The notes beneath the pieces are model-generated. The model was not told the DNA's origin. It worked only from the letters and a program-made list of their open reading frames with translations, and made no database searches. This document shows, piece by piece, positions 1 through 6,895 of a stretch of DNA of 33,631 nt; position 1 is the stretch's first letter, and every line of letters begins with the position of its first letter. Made by a program: the position numbers and the translations under genes. The stretch is from Defluviicoccus sp. (GTDB taxonomy: Bacteria; Pseudomonadota; Alphaproteobacteria; MPNO01). Location of the stretch: NCBI GenBank assembly GCA_028820505.1, contig JAPPIT010000020.1, forward strand, positions 1 to 33,631. Reading direction: 5' to 3'.

Positions 1-77
1 ATGACGGTGAAGGTGTCGTTGACCTCCCGCTCGTCAACTAGTCTTTGTAAGCGCCTATCGAAGGGCGGAACCCGGCT

Positions 78-707
78 TCAGCGCAGCCCGTCCTCGCCCT
101 TGACGTCGGCGTCGCTGAGGCCGCCGGCGCGGTCGTAGATCCGGGGCGCGGTCGACATCGACTGGATCCAGACGATCTCGTTCGCCCGGGGCGCGTCGGG
201 AATGACGCATTCGATCGAATCGAAATGGCTCCGCACATAGGCCGCGTGGGCATGGGCGATCGGTACGTCGACCGCGGTCCCGGGACCGCCGACCTTCTTG
301 GTCGAGGGCACGATGGCCGCCGATTTCTCCATCAGCTGCCGCATGCCGTAGCCGCCGGGCTCGTGCCACAAGGCGGCGTGCTCCAGTTCGCCGTTCTCGC
401 CGACCACGGCGGACTTGCCATAGGCGACGATCCTGTCGGCCCCGCCGAGCACGTCCATGAGGCGTTGCGCCATGGCAAGGCCGAGGGGCTTGAGCGCCTC
501 CATCAGCGGCATCAGGTCGTCGACGTAACGCCCGGCATAAGGGTTGGCGGCGACCGCCGCGATATAGCCCTTGAGCTGCGGCGTCCGGGCCGGCGGGCCG
601 AACTCGTGCAGCACCTCCTCGACGTGAAAGACGAACTTCCGCACCTTCACCAGCGGTCCGAAATCGCCTTCGGCGGTGGTCTCGATAACCGTCCTCGCGT
701 CGTCCAT
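78..707 (-). CDS. DUF1185 / 'amino acid synthesis' family protein
   Basis: A 209-residue cytoplasmic protein and the last gene of the leftward hydroxylase/reductase operon, 10 bases after the UPF0280 stop. The sequence (VRKFVFHVEEVLHEFGPPA near the N-terminus, then IAAVAANPYAGRYVDDL and a GADRIVAYGKSAVVGENGELEH stretch) matches the family annotated DUF1185 or 'amino acid synthesis'. As far as I know that family has structures but no established reaction. I chose the ATG at 707 because GAGGAGAG lies just upstream of it; an upstream in-frame extension to 830 would run into the UPF0280 gene. No signal peptide or membrane segment is visible. Its place directly after Hnr and UPF0280 suggests a role in maturation of, or a later step after, heteroaromatic reduction; that is inference. 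Family assignment is good, function unknown. Confidence 0.85.
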   Translation of the reverse strand: MDDARTVIETTAEGDFGPLVKVRKFVFHVEEVLHEFGPPARTPQLKGYIAAVAANPYAGRYVDDLMPLMEALKPLGLAMAQRLMDVLGGADRIVAYGKSAVVGENGELEHAALWHEPGGYGMRQLMEKSAAIVPSTKKVGGPGTAVDVPIAHAHAAYVRSHFDSIECVIPDAPRANEIVWIQSMSTAPRIYDRAGGLSDADVKGEDGLR

Positions 708-717
708 CTGTCTCTCC

Positions 718-1557
718 TCAGGGTTCCGGCCGGGCGAGCGCGCGGGCGTCGCCGACGAAGCGCCGCTGTTGCCGCAATACGAGCATTGCCGCCACGATGT
801 GTCCAGCGGCGCGCATCGACCGCGCCGCAAGGGCGCCCCGGTCGAGCGCCGCCGCCACCGCCGCCTTCGGCAACGGTCCCACGGCGACGGTGACCGGACG
901 GTCGCCGAGGTCGCTATCGTCGTCGAGCTCGAATGCGGGGCGCCGGGCGATGGCGGGGTCCTCGACCGTCACCGCGTTGGCGATCAGGGTCGCCGCGGCA
1001 TCGGCGGCCGCGGCATCGCGCGCCAGAACGGTCACCGAATCCGCGATGCCGAAGGACCGGCTGCGCCCGCGCCAGCCGCTGGTCGCGATCCCGCGCACCA
1101 GCATGTCGTGGGTCAGCCGTGCCGTCGCATCGATGGCGGGGCTGTCGAGCCGCGCGACCACGCCGAGGTCGAGCGCCGCCCCGGGCGCAAGATGGACGGC
1201 GATATCGCCGCCGTTGTTGACGTAGGCGGTCTCCAGCGAGCGAGCGGCGGTGAGCGCCGCCAGCATCTCGTCTGCCACCGCGCCGGCGACGGCCGCCATC
1301 GGTGTGACGAATGTCCCTCGGTGCGGCCAGACGGCCGCGACCATGCGGCGCGCAACCGGGCCTTCCGGTTCGGGGCGGGACCCACCGACGGGCGTTCTGA
1401 GCAGTCGGAGCTCGTCGACCAGGCGTTGCAGCACGTCCTGGAACGCCGCCGCGATCTGACGATAGGCGGCTTCGATCTCGGCGTCCGGTCCGGCGGCCCC
1501 GACGACCAGGTCGATCGGGCCGTGCTGCAGGTGGAGCCGCCGCCCGTCGGGCAGCAG
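718..1557 (-). CDS. UPF0280 family protein, ApbE-like fold (start uncertain)
   Basis: About 280 residues, cytoplasmic, overlapping or abutting the end of the 6-hydroxynicotinate reductase gene. Recognisable stretches are LLPDGRRLHLQHGPIDLVVG at the N-terminus, TPMAAVAGAVADEML, AYVNNGGDIAVHL and GIATSGWRGRS followed by GIADSVTVLA with an alanine-rich ADAAATLIAN helix. The NNGGDI, ATSG and GIADSVTVLA order is that of ApbE-type FMN transferases, to which UPF0280 is thought to be related. Members have no proven activity that I know of. The start is unclear: no ATG, GTG or TTG lies in frame between an ATG at 1758 (deep inside hnr) and the conserved N-terminus. The given start is a CTG at 1557; an ATC at 1563 with AGCAGG upstream, or coupling to the hnr stop, are alternatives. 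Next to a reductase family with covalent flavin, a flavin-attaching role is a reasonable inference. Confidence 0.8.
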   Translation of the reverse strand: MLPDGRRLHLQHGPIDLVVGAAGPDAEIEAAYRQIAAAFQDVLQRLVDELRLLRTPVGGSRPEPEGPVARRMVAAVWPHRGTFVTPMAAVAGAVADEMLAALTAARSLETAYVNNGGDIAVHLAPGAALDLGVVARLDSPAIDATARLTHDMLVRGIATSGWRGRSRSFGIADSVTVLARDAAAADAAATLIANAVTVEDPAIARRPAFELDDDSDLGDRPVTVAVGPLPKAAVAAALDRGALAARSMRAAGHIVAAMLVLRQQRRFVGDARALARPEP

Positions 1558-1564
1558 GCGGATA

Positions 1565-3031
1565 TCAGGCCTGCTCGAGAACGTCCTGCTCTTCCATCGG
1601 CCACGGATTGTCGGGGCGCTGCGGTTCGGATCGCACGGGACCGCGCTGCATCGCCCGTTCCAGCGCCACGATCTCGTCGCCGTAGCCGCCGAAATCGAGG
1701 AACTCCTGCTTCGGCATGGTGAATTCGATGGGAGCGACGAGGGCGGGGGTCGGCACATAGCCGAACGCGTTGTCCGGCATGACGGTGACGTCGACCATCA
1801 GCGTGATCCCGCCGCCCGGCCAGACATAGACCGGCGCGCCGCCGCAGGTGACGCGCGTGGCGTGGCGCTTGACCGAGCGCGTCAGCCTCACCGGGTTGAC
1901 CGTGACGCCGGCGCGCAGCGAGCCCCCCGCGCCGCCCATGAAGAGCACGCTGGAAAGCGCGGGTTCGCAGTTCTCGCCGATCCGGTCGACCACGACCTGG
2001 AGGTCGGACGGCATTTCGTCCTGCGCCGGCCTGAGATCGCCGTCGAGCACGAAATAGGCCGCGTCCTCCCCGGTGGTCGAAACCATCAGCAGCTTGAGGC
2101 CGGGCCATGCCGTCTTGCCGTCGATCCGCTCGATGATGTCCAGCGGGTCGGTGATGTCGGTGCCGCCCCAGCCGCTGCCGTGGTCGGCGACCTGAAAGTA
2201 GCGCCCGGGCGTCGAGCGGCGCCCGCGCACCCGGATGCCCGCCGCCGGCATGTCGAGAAACTTGCCCGACTGGTGCTCGGTGAGCACGCCGGTGATGTGG
2301 TCGTCGACCACGATCACCTCGTCGACGAGACCGTGCCATTGCGGCGCGAAGATGCCGATGGCGGCGGAGCCGCAGCCGACCCGCATGCGTTCCTCCTGCA
2401 CACCGTCGATGACCGGGGGCCGGCCGGCCTGGACGGTGAGCGCGGCGCCGCCGTCGATCTTCATCTCGACCGGCTCCTTGTTGCAGAGCGAGAGCATCGC
2501 CGCACAGGTGACGTTGCCCTCCTTCTTGGAACCGCCGGTGAGGTGCCGCACGCCGCCGATGGCGAGCATCTGCGATCCGTATTCCGCCGTCGTCACATGG
2601 CCGATCTGCTCGCCGTCGACCCGGACCGCGGCCGGTTCGGGGCCGATATAGCGGTCGGTGTCGATCTTCACCTTGACGCCGCAATAGCTGAAGACGCCTT
2701 CGGAGACGACGGTCACCATGTCGACCCCCTCATGCTCGGAGGAGACGATGAAGGGCGCGGGCTTGTAGTCGGGATAGGTGGTGGTGGCGCCGATCCCGGT
2801 CACGAAGACCGGCGCCTCGCGGTTCACCAGGGAGCCGTCCCAGCTCTCCGACGCTTCGAGGAAGGGGACCAGCTTGCCAGCTTCGTCCACCACCTTCTGC
2901 GTGACCAGGAGCGGATCGATGCGGGTGAGAACGCCGTCGAAATTGCCGTAGCGGTCGCAGGCGCCGGTCTTGCCGGGGCGGATCCGGCACAGCACCGGGC
3001 AGGCGTCGCAGGTGATGATGCCGTCGGTCAT
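1565..3031 (-). CDS. hnr: 6-hydroxynicotinate reductase (Hnr-type, ferredoxin-dependent)
   Basis: A 488-residue protein resembling 6-hydroxynicotinate reductase, which reduces 6-hydroxynicotinate to 1,4,5,6-tetrahydro-6-oxonicotinate in the cytoplasm. The N-terminus holds a cysteine cluster, C8-x2-C11-P-x2-C15 and C25 (TCDACPVLCRI, then GACDRYGN), fitting an iron-sulfur cluster; further cysteines occur at SYCGVK, LCNKEP, VGCGSA and VTCGGAP. The Eubacterium barkeri enzyme is reported to hold one [2Fe-2S], two [4Fe-4S] clusters and a covalent flavin. The GGAGGSLRAGVT segment (residues 366-377) is a place to look for the flavin attachment site, though it is not a clean ApbE consensus. The ATG at 3031 follows the hydroxylase stop by 4 bases, with AAAGG upstream, so the two are co-translated. 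Substrate is inferred from family and from the adjacent molybdenum hydroxylase; another N-heteroaromatic is possible. Confidence 0.85.
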   Translation of the reverse strand: MTDGIITCDACPVLCRIRPGKTGACDRYGNFDGVLTRIDPLLVTQKVVDEAGKLVPFLEASESWDGSLVNREAPVFVTGIGATTTYPDYKPAPFIVSSEHEGVDMVTVVSEGVFSYCGVKVKIDTDRYIGPEPAAVRVDGEQIGHVTTAEYGSQMLAIGGVRHLTGGSKKEGNVTCAAMLSLCNKEPVEMKIDGGAALTVQAGRPPVIDGVQEERMRVGCGSAAIGIFAPQWHGLVDEVIVVDDHITGVLTEHQSGKFLDMPAAGIRVRGRRSTPGRYFQVADHGSGWGGTDITDPLDIIERIDGKTAWPGLKLLMVSTTGEDAAYFVLDGDLRPAQDEMPSDLQVVVDRIGENCEPALSSVLFMGGAGGSLRAGVTVNPVRLTRSVKRHATRVTCGGAPVYVWPGGGITLMVDVTVMPDNAFGYVPTPALVAPIEFTMPKQEFLDFGGYGDEIVALERAMQRGPVRSEPQRPDNPWPMEEQDVLEQA

Positions 3032-3035
3032 GGAA

Positions 3036-5801
3036 TCAGCCTTTCGCCGCGCCGTTATGGGCGAGGATCGCCGCGCGCACCCGGTCCGGCGTCGCCGGCG
3101 CGCGGGTGAGCCGCACCCCGGTCGCGTGGTAGATCGCGCCGAAGATCGCGGGCGGCGTCGGAATCAGGGTGGGCTCGCCGATCCCCTTGGCGCCCCACGG
3201 ACCGGTCGGCTCGGGGTCCTCGACGACGACATAGTCGATTTCCGGCATGTCGCCGACGGTGGGTATCAGGTAGTCGTGCAGGTTCTCGGTCCGGCCGGGG
3301 ACGTACTCCTCCATCAGCGCGAGGCCGAGCCCCTGAGCGACGCCGCCGTCGATCTGCCCCTCGACCTGCTGCGGGTTGAGCGACCTGCCGACATCGTGGG
3401 CGGCGACCATGCGGCGGACCTTGACGGTGCCGAGCGCCACGTCGACCTCGACCTCCGCCATGTGGGCGGCGAAGGCGTAGGTGGCGTAGGGGGTTCCCTG
3501 GCCGAACTCGTCGGACGGCTCGGTCGGCGGATCGAAGGTCCCCTCGCCCACCAGCACATCGCTGTCGCGGGTGAGAGGGAGCGCCCGGAGATCGACCTCG
3601 CGCACCGCCTCGCCGTCGCGGACGACCAGGCTCCCCTTCCCGAATTCGATCTCCGCGTCGTCGCCGACATTGGCGAGGCGGAGGATCTGACGCCTGAGAT
3701 CCTCGCCGGCGAATTTCGCCGCGTTGCCGGAGATATAGGCCTGGCGCGAGGCCGAGGTCTTGCCGGCGTCCGCCGTGAGGTCTGTGTCGCCCCAGACGAG
3801 GTCGATCCGGGACATTTCGATCCCGAGCCCGTCGGCGGCGCATTGCATCGCGGTCGTGTTGATGCCCTGGCCGATATCCTGGGCGCCGGAATAGAGCGTG
3901 ACCACCCCCTCGCGCGACAACCCCATGTGCAGGGTCGACGGGTTGGGCATGGAGGTGTTGCCGCAGCCGTACCACATGCACCCGACGCCGACGCCGCGTC
4001 TCAGAACGCCCGATGCGCGCGCGTTGAACGCCTCGGCCTCCGCGCGGGCCTTCCGCCAATGCGGCTGGAGCCCTTCCAGGCAGGCGGCCAAGCCGGCGCT
4101 CGCCTTGAGCACCTGGCCGGTCGCTGTCGCGTCGCCCACGCGGATCGCGTTGATATGACGGAATTCGAGCGGGTCGATACCGCACCGCTCCGCCATCATG
4201 TCCATCAGCATGTCGTGCAGCAGCGCCGATTGCGGCACGCCGAAGCCGCGGAACGCGCCCGCCGGCGGCTCGTGGGTGTAGATGCCAGCCGAGGTCGCGA
4301 GCACGTTGGGGACGTGGTAAGGGCCGGTCGCGTGCACCGGCACGCGGTCCTTGACCGTGAGGCCGAACGAGACATAGGCGCCGGTGTTGAAGTCGCCGTG
4401 GAACCTGTAGGCGGTGAGCTTGCCGTCCTTGGTGCAGCCGTAGGTGGCGGACGTCCTCGACGGGTGGCGCTTGGTCGTCGACGCCATCGACTCGATCCTG
4501 CTGAAGACGGTGCGGACCGGCCGGTCGAGGTTCCACGCCACGACCGCCAACAGCACCTGGAGCATGCCGTCGATCTTGCCGCCGAACCCGCCGCCGCAGG
4601 CGCAGGGGAGCACGTGGACCGCATCGACGGGAAGGCCCAGCACGTTGGCGATCTCGTCGCGGTCCATGTGCGGCGCCTGGGTGGTGGCCGCGATCTCCAG
4701 CCGGTCGCCGACACGGCGCGCCCAGCCGGCCTCGGGCTCGATATAGGCGTGCTCGACGAAAGCGGTCTCGAAGCTGCCCTCGACGACGACGTCCGACGCG
4801 GCCAGCGCCGCCTCGGCGTCGCCCTTCTTCACGAAGCCGCGCCCCATCACGTTGTCTTCGCTGCCGGCGTGGACGATGGGCGCCCCGGCCGCCATCGCGT
4901 CCTCGATCCCGTGCACATGCGGGCGGACCTCGTAGCGGATCGGTACCTCCTCGTCGCGGATCCCGTAGACCGCCTCGTATTCGCCGACCAGCGCCAGCAC
5001 GGGCTCGCCGCGGTACTTGACCTCGCCGTCGGCGAAAACCGGCTGGTCCTTGATATGCGGATAGACGCCGAAGGCGTTGAGCGCGGGCACGTCCGCCGGC
5101 CCGACGACCCTGACGAGGCCGGGATGCGCATCGAACAAAGGCTTTAGATCGCCGACAGTGAAGGCCGCGCTCCAGTGCGGCGAGCGGACGGCGCGCATCC
5201 ACAGCGCATCGGCCGGCGCGCCGTCGGCGCCGAATATCTCGGTGCCGTCGACCTTGCACCGTCCGTCGATCTTGGGCACCCGGGCGCCGACCGCCTCGCC
5301 CGGGCCGGGGTCGTCGAGCTCGATGCCGTTGGGCTCGATCGCGTGGCGCACGGCCGAGAGGATGTTCTTGTAGCCGGTGCAGCGGCACAGCACGCCGCCC
5401 AGCGCGTCCTCGATCGCCGCGTCGTCGGGTGTCTCCTGCCGTCCGAGCAGGTCGGCCGCGGCCATCAGCATCCCTGGCGTACAGATGCCGCACTGGGCGG
5501 CGCCGTGCATGTGGAAGGCATCCTGAAGCGTGGCGAGGCGGCCGCCCGCCGCTTCCAAGCCCTCGACGGTCAGCACCTCGCGCCCCTCGACCTGGGCCAC
5601 CGGCGTCATGCAGGAGCAGACCTGTCGGCCGTCGAGCAGCACCGTGCAGGCGCCGCAATCGCCGGCGTCGCAGCCGACCTTGGTGCCGGTCAGCGAGAGT
5701 TCCTCGCGCAACACGTGGGAGAGCCGGCGGATCGGGTCGGTGCGGATCTCGGCCGGGCTGCCGTTGAGGGTGAAGGAAACGGTCGATTGCGTGGCCATCA
5801 T
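3036..5801 (-). CDS. Fused [2Fe-2S] and molybdopterin subunit, xanthine dehydrogenase family
   Basis: A 921-residue molybdenum hydroxylase combining two normally separate subunits. Residues 1 to about 160 are the small subunit: plant-type [2Fe-2S] cysteines C44, C49, C52 and C64, then the helical [2Fe-2S] domain with C104, C107 (CGICTPGM), C139 and C141 (CRCTGY). Residues from about 170 are the large subunit, with ACGGGFGGK, PAGAFRGFG, GAQDIGQGINT and the C-terminal GAKGIGEP, whose glutamate (E876) is the expected catalytic base. The family hydroxylates purines or N-heteroaromatics with water as oxygen source. With Hnr next in the operon, nicotinate to 6-hydroxynicotinate is the likely reaction; xanthine or another azaarene cannot be excluded. 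The ATG at 5801 overlaps the FAD-subunit stop (ATGA), indicating translational coupling. No Tat signal is seen, so it is cytoplasmic. Confidence 0.9.
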   Translation of the reverse strand: MMATQSTVSFTLNGSPAEIRTDPIRRLSHVLREELSLTGTKVGCDAGDCGACTVLLDGRQVCSCMTPVAQVEGREVLTVEGLEAAGGRLATLQDAFHMHGAAQCGICTPGMLMAAADLLGRQETPDDAAIEDALGGVLCRCTGYKNILSAVRHAIEPNGIELDDPGPGEAVGARVPKIDGRCKVDGTEIFGADGAPADALWMRAVRSPHWSAAFTVGDLKPLFDAHPGLVRVVGPADVPALNAFGVYPHIKDQPVFADGEVKYRGEPVLALVGEYEAVYGIRDEEVPIRYEVRPHVHGIEDAMAAGAPIVHAGSEDNVMGRGFVKKGDAEAALAASDVVVEGSFETAFVEHAYIEPEAGWARRVGDRLEIAATTQAPHMDRDEIANVLGLPVDAVHVLPCACGGGFGGKIDGMLQVLLAVVAWNLDRPVRTVFSRIESMASTTKRHPSRTSATYGCTKDGKLTAYRFHGDFNTGAYVSFGLTVKDRVPVHATGPYHVPNVLATSAGIYTHEPPAGAFRGFGVPQSALLHDMLMDMMAERCGIDPLEFRHINAIRVGDATATGQVLKASAGLAACLEGLQPHWRKARAEAEAFNARASGVLRRGVGVGCMWYGCGNTSMPNPSTLHMGLSREGVVTLYSGAQDIGQGINTTAMQCAADGLGIEMSRIDLVWGDTDLTADAGKTSASRQAYISGNAAKFAGEDLRRQILRLANVGDDAEIEFGKGSLVVRDGEAVREVDLRALPLTRDSDVLVGEGTFDPPTEPSDEFGQGTPYATYAFAAHMAEVEVDVALGTVKVRRMVAAHDVGRSLNPQQVEGQIDGGVAQGLGLALMEEYVPGRTENLHDYLIPTVGDMPEIDYVVVEDPEPTGPWGAKGIGEPTLIPTPPAIFGAIYHATGVRLTRAPATPDRVRAAILAHNGAAKG

Positions 5802-6637
5802 GCGCTCCCGAGCTCAGCCAGCGTCCGGCGCACCAGGGTGAGCGCCGCGTCCATCCGGTACTCCCCGCTGCCGCGAACGTCGTCGATCGGCGACAGCGCG
5901 GCGAGGTGATCTTCCGTCACGGCCTCCTGCAGCCGGGCGTCGACGGGCCGGCCGCGCAACGCCTCCTCAAGCGCGTAAAGGCGCTGGGCCACCGCCGAGC
6001 ACGACCCGACGGCGAGTCGCATCGAGGCGACCGTGCCGCCGGGCGCGGGTTCCAGCACACCGGCGGTCATCACGATCGATATGACCAGGTAATGCCGGGC
6101 GCCGAGCTTCAGGAAGCTGCTCGTCGTTCCCTCGGCCGGCTTGGGAATCGAGATCGCGGTGACGACCTCGTCCTTGGCCCGAACGGTTTCCCGATTGCCG
6201 GTGATGAATTTCCCGATGGGGACGGAACGGGTGGCATCGCAGGAGGCGAGCTCGATCTCGGCATCGAGGGCAAGCAGGTTGGGCACGCCGTCGGCGGCGG
6301 GCGAGGCATTGCATACGTTTCCCACCACGGTGCCCGAGTTCTGCACCTGAACGCCGCCGACTTCCCGGGCGGCCCGCTTGAGTCCGTCGAACATCGGCGG
6401 CAGGGGCGTCTCGATGGTCTGGGTCCAGGTGACGAGCGCGCCGATTCGGTATCGGTCGCCGAGATCCTCGATCTCCCGCAGCGATTCGATGCCGGTCACG
6501 TCGAGGACGTCGTCGTCGAGCGGCCTGCCGACGCGGGCGGGATAGTAGTCGGTGCCGCCGGCAACGACGGTGCGGGGCGCGTCCGCCATCGCCGCAAGCG
6601 CCGATTCGAGATTCCTGGGCCTCAGATAGCTTGCCAT
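5798..6637 (-). CDS. FAD-binding subunit of molybdenum hydroxylase (xanthine dehydrogenase subunit M)
   Basis: A 279-residue protein, first gene of the leftward operon. It shows the two FAD contacts of the CoxM/XdhB medium subunit: VVAGGTDYYPARVG near residue 30 and SGTVVGNVCNASPAADGVPN near residue 110. The C-terminal CO-dehydrogenase flavoprotein domain follows, with a GSCSAVAQRLYALEEALRG segment. It passes electrons from the iron-sulfur clusters of the fused subunit downstream to NAD+ or another acceptor. I chose ATG 6637 because the family begins with the pattern M-x-x-Y-L-R-P and a G-rich stretch lies upstream; a GTG at 6655 would add six residues. The stop overlaps the next gene's ATG, so a two-polypeptide complex is expected. 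A promoter and a MarR-type operator lie 75 to 120 bases upstream. Confidence 0.9.
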   Translation of the reverse strand: MASYLRPRNLESALAAMADAPRTVVAGGTDYYPARVGRPLDDDVLDVTGIESLREIEDLGDRYRIGALVTWTQTIETPLPPMFDGLKRAAREVGGVQVQNSGTVVGNVCNASPAADGVPNLLALDAEIELASCDATRSVPIGKFITGNRETVRAKDEVVTAISIPKPAEGTTSSFLKLGARHYLVISIVMTAGVLEPAPGGTVASMRLAVGSCSAVAQRLYALEEALRGRPVDARLQEAVTEDHLAALSPIDDVRGSGEYRMDAALTLVRRTLAELGSA

Positions 6638-6711
6638 TGCCGGGCACGCCCCCACGTCTACGGGGAAAGGAAATCTTCCCTATTGCGGTCCGGGAGATTG
6701 TCCCGTGAAAA

Positions 6712-6729
6712 TTGTTCGTGTACAAACAA
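6712..6729. promoter_or_regulatory. Inferred MarR-type operator of the hydroxylase/hnr operon
   Basis: Imperfect palindrome TTGTTCGTGTACAAACAA immediately downstream of the -10 of the leftward promoter, covering the predicted transcription start. A 17-base core (6711-6727) recurs exactly, in opposite orientation, at 18396-18412 in front of the MarR-family gene. The exact copy and its position at both promoters support a repressor site. Binding is inferred. Confidence 0.75.
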
Positions 6730-6759
6730 ATTTAAGTGCATTAGCCTTTCGCGTGTCAA
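6730..6759 (-). promoter_or_regulatory. Sigma70-type promoter of the hydroxylase/hnr operon
   Basis: On the minus strand a consensus -35 TTGACA (6754-6759) is followed after 18 bases by TTAAAT (6730-6735), 4 of 6 matches to the -10 consensus. The predicted start near 6723 falls inside the palindromic operator. The leader to the FAD-subunit ATG is about 86 bases. Confidence 0.6.
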
Positions 6760-6818
6760 GAGAACCGCCACACTTGGGCCCGGCTCCGGGCGACGGGCGG
6801 GAACGTGCGGAGCATTAC

Positions 6819-6847
6819 TTGACTTTGAGCCTTACGGGGTCGATTAC
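6819..6847 (+). promoter_or_regulatory. Possible promoter for korAB
   Basis: TTGACT (6819-6824) followed after 17 bases by GATTAC (6842-6847), giving a start about 40 bases before the korA ATG. The -35 is good but the -10 matches only 3 of 6 positions, so this is tentative. The leftward operon's operator lies about 90 bases upstream and could influence both directions. Confidence 0.3.
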
Positions 6848-6895
6848 TCCCTGCGGCAGTCACCACCCCACCAACGAGCACATACGGGTGAGCCA

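Noticed and set aside
1..77. Possible start of a further leftward gene after DUF1185
   Set aside because: The minus strand is open (LVDEREVNDTFTV) but has no start codon or ribosome site within the window; too short to call.
5906..6895. Open frame extending KorA upstream by about 330 codons
   Set aside because: It is the antisense of the FAD-subunit gene and its control region. KorA homology begins after ATG 6896.
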